DNA from: Sediminibacterium ginsengisoli
GTDB taxonomy: Bacteria; Bacteroidota; Bacteroidia; Chitinophagales; Chitinophagaceae
Assembly (NCBI GenBank): GCA_945901845.1
Contig: CAMDLR010000005.1
Location: forward strand, 1-64,000
Length of the DNA: 64,000 nucleotides
Reading direction: 5' to 3'
The first letter of the stretch is position 1; the number at the start of each line of letters is the position of its first letter. Below are positions 54,177 through 61,571 of the stretch, piece after piece. Below the pieces are notes generated by a model. That model had not been told where the DNA came from, did not search any database, and worked only from the letters and a program-made list of their open reading frames with translations. The position numbers were made by a program, and so were the translations under genes.

Positions 54177-55457
54177 ATGAAAATAATTGTAAACCCTTTA
54201 GTAGAGTCACTTCCGGAATTACTGCAAAGACCAGTAATGGATCATGCTGCACTGCAAACTGTAGTGCAGGCTGTTTTAGATGCGGTACGCACAGGAGGTG
54301 ACAAAGCGGTAGCTTCCTACACAAAACAATTTGATGGTGTTGACATTGATAATCTGCAAGTTTCTACTTCAGAAATAAATGAAGCTACGCTATCACTTGC
54401 ACCTGCATTAAAAGAAGCCATACTGCTTGCTGCAAAAAATATTCGTTGTTTTCATGAAGCGCAGGTAAATGGTCCAGTATCAATAGAAACGATGCCAGGT
54501 GTGCGTTGCTGGCGTAAAACTGTGGGAATTGATAAAGTGGGGCTTTATATACCGGGTGGATCAGCACCATTATTTAGTACAGTTTTGATGCTGGGTATTC
54601 CTGCAGTGATAGCAGGTTGTAAAGAAATTATTTTATGTACGCCTCCATCAAAAGACGGATTAGTACACCCAGCTATTTTATATGCAGCATCGGTGGTAGG
54701 TGTTACTAGTATCTATAAAATAGGTGGTGTGCAGGCCATTGCGGCTATGGCATACGGCACCGAAACGGTGCCGCAGGTGTATAAAATTTTTGGTCCGGGC
54801 AACCAGTATGTTACTGCGGCAAAACAACTGGTACAACAATCAGGTGTGGCTATTGATATGCCTGCAGGGCCTAGCGAAGTGTGTGTATTAGCCGACGAAA
54901 CTTGTAATCCGGCTTTTGTAGCTTCTGATTTATTATCGCAGGCAGAACATGGGCCGGATAGTCAGGTGCTACTAGTAAGTACGAGTAGCATAGTCGTAGA
55001 TCAAATAAACGACGCCTTAGCGTCGCAATTAGCGGTACTCCCACGAAAAAATATTGCGCAACAGGCACTTGAAAACAGCACTGCCATTGTAGTTGACTCC
55101 ATGGAGCGGGCTATTTTTATTGTAAATAGTTACGCTGCAGAGCACCTTATTATTGCTTGCAAAAATGATGAAGTAATTGGCGAACAAATAACCAATGGAG
55201 GTTCTGTTTTTTTAGGAAATTACAGTCCAGAATCGGTGGGCGATTATGCGAGCGGCACTAACCATACATTACCTACAAGTGGTTATGCAAGGGCCTATAG
55301 TGGCGTGAGTGTAGATAGTTTTGTTAAAAAAATAACCTATCAAAAATTAACGCCTGCTGGCCTACAAGCCATTGGAGCAGCAGTAGAAACCATGGCAGCA
55401 GCAGAAGGATTAGACGCACATAAAAATGCAATCACCATTCGTTTGCAAACATTATAA
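54177..55457 (+). CDS. hisD: Histidinol dehydrogenase
   Basis: Two NAD-dependent oxidations of histidinol to histidine, zinc-dependent. 426 aa. VGLYIPGGSAPLFSTVLMLG (about 120-139), KIFGPGNQYVTAAKQLV (about 202-218), AEHGPDSQVLLVS and GNYSPESVGDYASGTNHTLP are the family motifs with the zinc and catalytic His. 9 bp after hisG. Confidence 0.96.
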   Translation: MKIIVNPLVESLPELLQRPVMDHAALQTVVQAVLDAVRTGGDKAVASYTKQFDGVDIDNLQVSTSEINEATLSLAPALKEAILLAAKNIRCFHEAQVNGPVSIETMPGVRCWRKTVGIDKVGLYIPGGSAPLFSTVLMLGIPAVIAGCKEIILCTPPSKDGLVHPAILYAASVVGVTSIYKIGGVQAIAAMAYGTETVPQVYKIFGPGNQYVTAAKQLVQQSGVAIDMPAGPSEVCVLADETCNPAFVASDLLSQAEHGPDSQVLLVSTSSIVVDQINDALASQLAVLPRKNIAQQALENSTAIVVDSMERAIFIVNSYAAEHLIIACKNDEVIGEQITNGGSVFLGNYSPESVGDYASGTNHTLPTSGYARAYSGVSVDSFVKKITYQKLTPAGLQAIGAAVETMAAAEGLDAHKNAITIRLQTL

Positions 55458-55483
55458 ATTCTTGAAAGTATAAATACAGTAGC

Positions 55484-56536
55484 ATGTTTGATGTTCAAAA
55501 ATTAGTGAGAGAAAATATTAAAAACCTGGCACCGTATTCATCGGCGAGAGATGAATTTAGTGGTATGGCTAAAGTTTTTTTAGACGCCAATGAAAATAGT
55601 TTTGGTTCACCACTAACCAAGTGGTACAACCGCTATCCAGACCCGCATCAAGTGGCTATTAAGGCTGCATTATCTGTGATAAAATCGGTTCCGGCGGAAC
55701 AAGTATTTATTGGCAACGGAAGTGATGAGTGCATTGATTTATTGTTTAGAAGTTTTTGTGCGCCAGGCAAGGATAATGTTATTATTTGTCCCCCAACTTA
55801 TGGCATGTATGAAGTGAGTGCGAATATCAATGATATTCAAATTAAAAAAGCGCCACTGCTTCCTGATTTTCAATTAGACCTGATTCATTTAGAAAATTTA
55901 ATTGACGCCAACACTAAAATAATATGGATTTGTTCGCCTAACAATCCCACAGGAAATTCTATGGAACGTTCCTCAATAGAAATGGTGCTTAATAATTTTA
56001 ATGGCCTAGTCGTTATTGATGAAGCGTATATCAATTTTTCAAAACAAAAATCTTTTATTCAGGAGTTGCAAGACTATCCCAATTTAGTGGTGTTGCAAAC
56101 ATTAAGTAAAGCTTGGGGACTTGCTGGATTAAGACTTGGTATGGCTTTTGCTTCTGAAGCTATCATAGGCATTTTAGACAAAGTAAAGCCTCCGTATAAT
56201 ATCAATACCGCAACCCAAGAGCTAGTGCTTAAAGCGTTAGAAGAAGTGGGGCAGGTAAATGGTATGATTAAAATTATTGTACATATGCGTGAGGCGCTAG
56301 CGAATGTGTTTAGAAAAATGCCTACCGTAGAAAAAGTGTACCCTTCCGATGCTAACTTTTTACTCGTTAAAATAGTAGATGCCAGGGCGGTATATGACTT
56401 TTTGTTAACACAGCAAATAGTGGTTAGAGACCGGAGTAGCGTGGAACTTTGTGAAAACTGCCTCCGAATTACCATTGGCACGGAAAAAGAAAACACGTTG
56501 CTTGTAGATGCCATGCAGGCCTGGTTCAACAGGTAA
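55484..56536 (+). CDS. hisC: Histidinol-phosphate aminotransferase
   Basis: PLP-dependent transamination of imidazole-acetol phosphate. 350 aa. LDANENSFGSPL (about 33-44), FIGNGSDECIDLLFRSF, ICSPNNPTGN (about 149-158), and LQTLSKAWGLAGLRLG with PLP Lys209. Follows hisD by 26 bp. The gene order then breaks: two redox genes stand between hisC and hisB. Confidence 0.95.
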   Translation: MFDVQKLVRENIKNLAPYSSARDEFSGMAKVFLDANENSFGSPLTKWYNRYPDPHQVAIKAALSVIKSVPAEQVFIGNGSDECIDLLFRSFCAPGKDNVIICPPTYGMYEVSANINDIQIKKAPLLPDFQLDLIHLENLIDANTKIIWICSPNNPTGNSMERSSIEMVLNNFNGLVVIDEAYINFSKQKSFIQELQDYPNLVVLQTLSKAWGLAGLRLGMAFASEAIIGILDKVKPPYNINTATQELVLKALEEVGQVNGMIKIIVHMREALANVFRKMPTVEKVYPSDANFLLVKIVDARAVYDFLLTQQIVVRDRSSVELCENCLRITIGTEKENTLLVDAMQAWFNR

Positions 56537-56603
56537 ACAAAATGACCATCACGTTTAAATAATAATTATATTAGGGTTCTATTTATACACCAATTTTTAT
56601 ACC

Positions 56604-57881
56604 ATGAAAAAAGTTACTCAATTTTTAGTTTTCTCAAGCTTGTTTATTTCGATGTTGCTTGCGCATGTTAGCGTATCTGCACAAAATATTAAGCCCGATG
56701 AAGATAATGCAGGCTTAACATTACCAAAAGGATTTGCTGCATTGAAAGTGGCAGATAATTTAGGTCGTACAAGACATATTGTAGTAAATAAACAAGGTGC
56801 TATTTATGCTAAACTTGAAAGACTTGATAATGGCAAAGGCGTTTTAGTTTTAAAAGATACCGATGGTGATGGAAGAGCAGAAACTAAAACATCATTTGGA
56901 AATTATACTGGTACAGGTATTGCTATCAAAGGCAATTATTTATATGCTGCTTCTAACAAAGAAGTATTTAAGTATGCGTTAAATGATAATGGTGACATTG
57001 TTGATGAAAATGCAGCAGCTACTATTGTTACTGGGCTCGTTGATAAAGGACAACACAACTCAAAATCTATTACACTAGATAATGCAGGTAATATTTATGT
57101 AAACGTTGGTGCACCGTCAAATTCATGCCAAGAAAAAGACCGCACCAAAGGTTCGATGGGTATGATGCCTTGTCCAATACTAGATTCGGCAGGTGGTATT
57201 TGGCAGTTTAAAGTAGATCAGTTAAACCAGAGCTACGCTTCAGGTGTGCGCTATGCAACTGGACTTAGAAATGTGGTAGGACTTGATTGGAATAATCAAC
57301 TTAATCAGTTGTTTGTGACACAGCATGGTAGAGATATGCTTAATAATTTATTTCCTGATTTATACGATACTACAATTAGTGCCGAGCTTCCTTCAGAAAC
57401 CATGTACGCTATAAAAAAAGGCGACAATGCAGGCTGGCCTTTTATTTACTATGATCATGTAAAAGGAAAAAAAATGATGGCACCAGAATATGGTGGTGAT
57501 GGGGTTAAAACAGTGGATGATAAATACATCAATCCAGCGATGGCGTTTCCTGCGCACATGGCACCTAACGGTCTTTTATTTTACACCGGTAATCAATTCC
57601 CTGCTCGTTATAAAAATGGTGCGTTTATTGCGTTTCATGGCTCATGGAATAGATCACCGCTTCCGCAAGAAGGCTATTATGTTGTGTTTGTACCTTACGA
57701 AAACGGTAAGCCAACAGGTAAGTGGGAAGTATTTGCAAACGGATTTTCTGGAAAATCAGTGGTGAAAAATCCACGTGATGCACAGCACCGTCCTTGCGGT
57801 TTAGCAGAAGGCCCTGATGGCTCTTTGTACATCTCTGATGATGTGAAAGGAACGATTTATAGAATTATGTATCAAAAATAA
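56604..57881 (+). CDS. PQQ-dependent sugar/sorbosone dehydrogenase-like protein
   Basis: 425 aa with a signal peptide (LVFSSLFISMLLAHVSVSAQ). Six-bladed propeller of the soluble glucose/sorbosone dehydrogenase family: LVLKDTDGDGRAETKTSF (a Ca-binding-like DxDxDG), ATGLRNVVGLDWNNQLNQLF, FVTQHGRDMLNNLFPDLY, KGDNAGWPFIYYDH and the C-terminal RPCGLAEGPDGSLYISDD. Several motifs match the PQQ/Ca site, but PQQ use is inferred. Periplasmic. The cytochrome c gene 6 bp downstream is its likely electron acceptor. The pair sits inside the his operon. Confidence 0.85.
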   Translation: MKKVTQFLVFSSLFISMLLAHVSVSAQNIKPDEDNAGLTLPKGFAALKVADNLGRTRHIVVNKQGAIYAKLERLDNGKGVLVLKDTDGDGRAETKTSFGNYTGTGIAIKGNYLYAASNKEVFKYALNDNGDIVDENAAATIVTGLVDKGQHNSKSITLDNAGNIYVNVGAPSNSCQEKDRTKGSMGMMPCPILDSAGGIWQFKVDQLNQSYASGVRYATGLRNVVGLDWNNQLNQLFVTQHGRDMLNNLFPDLYDTTISAELPSETMYAIKKGDNAGWPFIYYDHVKGKKMMAPEYGGDGVKTVDDKYINPAMAFPAHMAPNGLLFYTGNQFPARYKNGAFIAFHGSWNRSPLPQEGYYVVFVPYENGKPTGKWEVFANGFSGKSVVKNPRDAQHRPCGLAEGPDGSLYISDDVKGTIYRIMYQK

Positions 57882-57887
57882 AAAAAC

Positions 57888-58307
57888 ATGCAGCGTATTT
57901 ATTTAACGTTTGTTGTTCTATTTCTATTTATTGCAGGGGCATCTGCACAAACCAATAATAAACTGGTGGCAGCAAGTATTGCGCGCGGGAAAACAGTTTA
58001 CCTACAGCGTTGTATGGTATGCCATCAAGCAGATGGAGGTGGTGTTCCAAAACTCAACGCACCATTAGATGCATCTACCGCCGTTAATGGATCTGACGTA
58101 TCTAAACTGATAAAGTATATTGTAAAAGGTTTTGCAGACCGTGTTGAAATTGATGGAGAACTCTATTCCAATGCCATGCCTGCAGCCGCAGATTTAACGG
58201 ATCAACAAATTGCAGACGTACTCACTTTTATAAGAAGTAATTGGTCCAATAAAGCAGGTCCTGTATCAACGTTGCAAGTAAAACAAACAAGAAGCAAATT
58301 AAAATAG
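57888..58307 (+). CDS. Periplasmic class I cytochrome c
   Basis: 139 aa with signal peptide (LTFVVLFLFIAGASAQ). A single haem-binding CMVCHQADG (about 43-51) and the distal ligand loop YSNAMPAAADLTD (Met about 97) define a class I cytochrome c. It is 6 bp behind the dehydrogenase gene, which suggests it accepts electrons from it. hisB starts 16 bp further on. Confidence 0.9.
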   Translation: MQRIYLTFVVLFLFIAGASAQTNNKLVAASIARGKTVYLQRCMVCHQADGGGVPKLNAPLDASTAVNGSDVSKLIKYIVKGFADRVEIDGELYSNAMPAAADLTDQQIADVLTFIRSNWSNKAGPVSTLQVKQTRSKLK

Positions 58308-58323
58308 CGTATAATAATCTGGC

Positions 58324-59454
58324 ATGAAGCGAATTTTATTTATAGATAGAGACGGTGTGATTTTACAAGAGCCGCCACAAGATTTTCAAGTAGATAGCAC
58401 AGATAAAACAAGCTTTGTACCGGGCGCTATTGTTGGACTCTCAAATATTGCCGCATCACTCGATTATTATAAAGTAATGGTCACCAACCAAGATGGACTT
58501 GGTACGACATCCTATCCAGCAGATACTTTTTATCCCTACCAAAATTTAATGCTTCGTACACTTGAAGGCGAAGGGTTCACGTTTGATGAGGTGATGATTG
58601 ACAAAACATTTGCACACGAAGATGCGCCTACGCGTAAGCCGGGCACGGGCTTACTTACGCATCTGATGAATAATCCGGCTTACGATTTGACCAACTCATA
58701 TGTTATAGGCGACCGCTACACCGATATACAACTAGCTAAAAATTTAGGGTGTAAAGCTATTTATTTTAAAAGTGATTTGCACCCGCTTACTCCCGAGCAG
58801 GATCAAGACTTACGCGGTACCATCGCGCTTGAAACAAGTAGCTGGCAGGAAGTGTATAGTTTTTTAAAACTAGGCATTCGAAAAGTGAGCCATGCGCGAA
58901 ACACCAACGAAACAAAAATACAAGTAGACATTAACTTGACAGGATCTGGTATTGCCAACATACATACTGGGCTTGGATTTTTTGACCATATGCTCGATCA
59001 AATTGCGCGTCATGGAAATATAGATCTAGCCATCACTACGAGTGGTGATTTACACATTGATGAGCACCACACGATTGAGGATACTGGACTAGCGCTTGGC
59101 GAAGCGTTTGCTTTGGCGCTGGCCGACAAGCGCGGGATGGAGCGTTATGGCTTTGCGCTTCCAATGGATGAAGCAGAAGCAAAAGTACTCATTGATTTTG
59201 GTGGTCGAAATTGGTTGGTATGGGATGCAAGTTTTAAAAGAGAAAAAATAGGAGAGATGCCTACCGAAATGTTTTTCCATTTCTTTAAATCCTTTTCGGA
59301 CGCAGCAAAGTGTAATTTAAACATTAGTTGTGTTGGCGATAATGAGCATCATAAAATAGAAGCCATCTTTAAAGCATTTGCAAAAGCGATTAAAATGGCG
59401 GTTAAGCGCGATGCTTTTTCCAATCACTTACCCACTACAAAAGGGGTTTTGTAA
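58324..59454 (+). CDS. hisB: Bifunctional histidinol-phosphatase / imidazoleglycerol-phosphate dehydratase
   Basis: 376 aa fusion. HAD phosphatase: LFIDRDGVILQEPPQDF (about 4-20) with the DxD nucleophile and VTNQDGLGTTSYP, ending near residue 165. IGP dehydratase (about 185-376): GLGFFDHMLDQIARHGNIDL, DLHIDEHHTIEDTGLALGEA (metal ligands), DFGGRNWLVW and FFHFFKSFSDAAKCNLNIS. The E. coli-like fusion is seen in some Bacteroidota. Last his gene here; hisH, hisA, hisF and hisI/E are not in the window. Converges on the oxidoreductase, 9 bp apart. Confidence 0.96.
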   Translation: MKRILFIDRDGVILQEPPQDFQVDSTDKTSFVPGAIVGLSNIAASLDYYKVMVTNQDGLGTTSYPADTFYPYQNLMLRTLEGEGFTFDEVMIDKTFAHEDAPTRKPGTGLLTHLMNNPAYDLTNSYVIGDRYTDIQLAKNLGCKAIYFKSDLHPLTPEQDQDLRGTIALETSSWQEVYSFLKLGIRKVSHARNTNETKIQVDINLTGSGIANIHTGLGFFDHMLDQIARHGNIDLAITTSGDLHIDEHHTIEDTGLALGEAFALALADKRGMERYGFALPMDEAEAKVLIDFGGRNWLVWDASFKREKIGEMPTEMFFHFFKSFSDAAKCNLNISCVGDNEHHKIEAIFKAFAKAIKMAVKRDAFSNHLPTTKGVL

Positions 59455-59463
59455 AACCCAGAA

Positions 59464-60438
59464 TTATTGTAGGATAGAAGTATTGTTGATTTTGTCTAAA
59501 ATTTTATGCGCCACTTCCATCGCTAAATAGCCATCAATTTCACTTACCACAGTAGGCTTATTGTTTACAATTGCATCTACAAAAGAAGTAAGTTCTAGTT
59601 TAATGGCATTTAGTGGTTCGATGCTTGGATTTGCAATAGCAATTGTTTTTTTGCCATTAGGCGTATCAATATCAAAAGAAAATGCATCAACATCTTCAGG
59701 TTGTTTTAACTTAATGATTTCAGTTTTCTTTTCTAACAAATCAATACCAATGTAGGCGTCTTTTTGGAACAGCCTTACTTTGCGCATTTTTTTCATTGAA
59801 ATGCGACTACTTGTTAAGTTGGCTACACATCCATTGTTAAATTCAATTCTTACATTGGCAATATCAGGCGTGTCGGTCATAACGGCTACGCCACTTGCTG
59901 AAATTGATTTAACATCAGATTTTACGAGGCTTAAAATAATATCAATGTCATGAATCATTAAATCTAAAATCACACTAACCTCTGTGCCTCTTGGATTAAA
60001 TTGTGCTAGCCTATGCACTTCAATAAACATAGGGTTGAGGTTCATTTCTTTTAAAGCTAAATAGGCAGGATTAAATCTTTCTACATGACCCACTTGCATT
60101 TTCACGCCAGCTTCTCTCACCATGTTCACTAGATCTTTACCTTCTTGTAGGGTGTGGGCTAAAGGTTTTTCAACAAATACATGTTTACCTTTTCGGATGG
60201 CCATCATACAAACTTCGTAATGCAAATCGGTGGGCGTGATAACATCGATAACATCACAGGCTTCAATTAATTTTTCTTCATCAGAAAATCTTTTGAGGCC
60301 ATATGTATTAATGACTTCATTGGCGTTGTCATTATTTGGATCAAAAAATCCAATAATTTTTACGCCTTCAATTTCTTTCCAATTTGTTATATGAAACTTG
60401 CCGAGGTGTCCAACGCCAAAAATCCCTACTTTAAGCAT
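59464..60438 (-). CDS. Gfo/Idh/MocA family oxidoreductase
   Basis: 324 aa. GIFGVGHLGKFHITNWKEIE (about 4-23) is the Rossmann loop, FDPNNDNANEVI the NAD-specificity strand, AIRKGKHVFVEKPLAHTLQE the EKP motif, and MIHDIDIILSLVKSDVKSIS the catalytic Asp-His. The substrate is unknown; the gene is 73 bp from the M23 gene upstream, with the same orientation, so co-transcription is possible. Confidence 0.88.
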   Translation of the reverse strand: MLKVGIFGVGHLGKFHITNWKEIEGVKIIGFFDPNNDNANEVINTYGLKRFSDEEKLIEACDVIDVITPTDLHYEVCMMAIRKGKHVFVEKPLAHTLQEGKDLVNMVREAGVKMQVGHVERFNPAYLALKEMNLNPMFIEVHRLAQFNPRGTEVSVILDLMIHDIDIILSLVKSDVKSISASGVAVMTDTPDIANVRIEFNNGCVANLTSSRISMKKMRKVRLFQKDAYIGIDLLEKKTEIIKLKQPEDVDAFSFDIDTPNGKKTIAIANPSIEPLNAIKLELTSFVDAIVNNKPTVVSEIDGYLAMEVAHKILDKINNTSILQ

Positions 60439-60511
60439 GTATGTATTTATTTGGCGTAAAGGTAGGCAAACGGGATCCTTTAACTATCTAGGGGCATCTT
60501 ATGTGGATATT

Positions 60512-61570
60512 TTACTTCTTTTTCTTAACAGGCGCTTTTTTAGTAGGTGCCTTTTTAGGCGGGGCTTTCTTTGATATAGGTTTCTTTCCAGTAGTAGCCT
60601 TTTTCTTAGCAGGCGCTTTTTTAATGGACTTTTTCTTTTTACTACTTGATTTTACGCCTTTTTTAGACTTTTTAGATATGCTCGTTGGCCTTTTTCCTGT
60701 ATTGATATTGTTATTTGTAGTTGGATTTCTGTTATGAATTATATCAGCTTTATCAAAAATGACCATCTCTGATTTAAGTTGCTGGGTTGTTATATCAATT
60801 AACAGTTGTGGGTCTATTGGTATACCATTATATCTTGTTTCAAAATGAAGGTGTGGTCCTGTGGAGTGTCCTGTTGAACCACCTAAGCCAATAAATTGTC
60901 CACTTTTTACGTATTGGTTTTCTACTACATTGATGTTGTTTAAATGCCCATACAATGTTTCTAATCCATTTTTATGTCTTATAACAATACAATTACCATA
61001 CCCTCCGGTGTTTGGTTTGGCAAAGCGCACCACACCATCAAATGCAGATACAACAGAGTCTCCAAAATTTAAGCTTAAGTCGAGGCCCTGATGTTGTTTC
61101 CCCCATCTATTTCCGAATACCGAATTCATTCTACCATACCATGTTAGTGTGAACTTTTCGTCATCTTTAATTAAGTTGAATAAAATTTCATCTGTCGTAT
61201 CAGATATAGTTTTTTGTGTAAACAAACTAGAGTTAGACCAATCTCTGATAAATATAGAGTCATTAGAAAGTAGATGTTCTGCTAACTGTTGTGCACTATC
61301 TTCGTCTAAGCCCGGTTCAGTGATCCATGTTTTTTTACTTCTATTAATTACTACAGGATATCTATAGGTTTTACTTGACTTAAATCTGCTTTTTTTCTTA
61401 CCGCTTTTTGTCGCTTTCTTTTTTTTAGGGGTATTTTTTTTCTTTGTTGTTTTACTTTTGCTGCCTTTTTTTGATTGTGCAATACTTTCAGGCATAACAA
61501 CAAATAATGCAATTAATATACTTAATACATAAAAGGCTTTGCGTAAAGTGGATGTAAGTTGCATGATCAT
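60512..61570 (-). CDS. M23-family peptidoglycan endopeptidase with Lys-rich ends
   Basis: 352 aa with signal peptide (FYVLSILIALFVVMPESIAQ). A Lys-rich linker (SKKGSKSKTTKKKNTPKKKK region, about 32-75) precedes the catalytic part. The peptidase domain (about 155-255) has RWGKQHQGLDLSLNFGD (His and Asp zinc ligands), GNCIVIRHKNGLETLYGHLN and GSTGHSTGPHLHFETRYNG (HxH). The last 70 residues are almost all Lys, Pro, Ala and Ser, very basic. Cuts peptide cross-links of peptidoglycan; the basic tails may bind wall or LPS (inference). A second ATG 6 bp later is possible. The T9SS gene ends 2 bp upstream. Confidence 0.9.
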   Translation of the reverse strand: MIMQLTSTLRKAFYVLSILIALFVVMPESIAQSKKGSKSKTTKKKNTPKKKKATKSGKKKSRFKSSKTYRYPVVINRSKKTWITEPGLDEDSAQQLAEHLLSNDSIFIRDWSNSSLFTQKTISDTTDEILFNLIKDDEKFTLTWYGRMNSVFGNRWGKQHQGLDLSLNFGDSVVSAFDGVVRFAKPNTGGYGNCIVIRHKNGLETLYGHLNNINVVENQYVKSGQFIGLGGSTGHSTGPHLHFETRYNGIPIDPQLLIDITTQQLKSEMVIFDKADIIHNRNPTTNNNINTGKRPTSISKKSKKGVKSSSKKKKSIKKAPAKKKATTGKKPISKKAPPKKAPTKKAPVKKKK

Positions 61571-61571
61571 C

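Noticed and set aside
56074-56529. Open frame antisense to hisC
   Set aside because: Shadow of hisC, no motif or start context.
59444-59459. GGGTTTT/AAAACCC inverted repeat as a terminator after hisB
   Set aside because: Only 2-nt loop and no T-run; may work for the convergent pair but evidence is weak.
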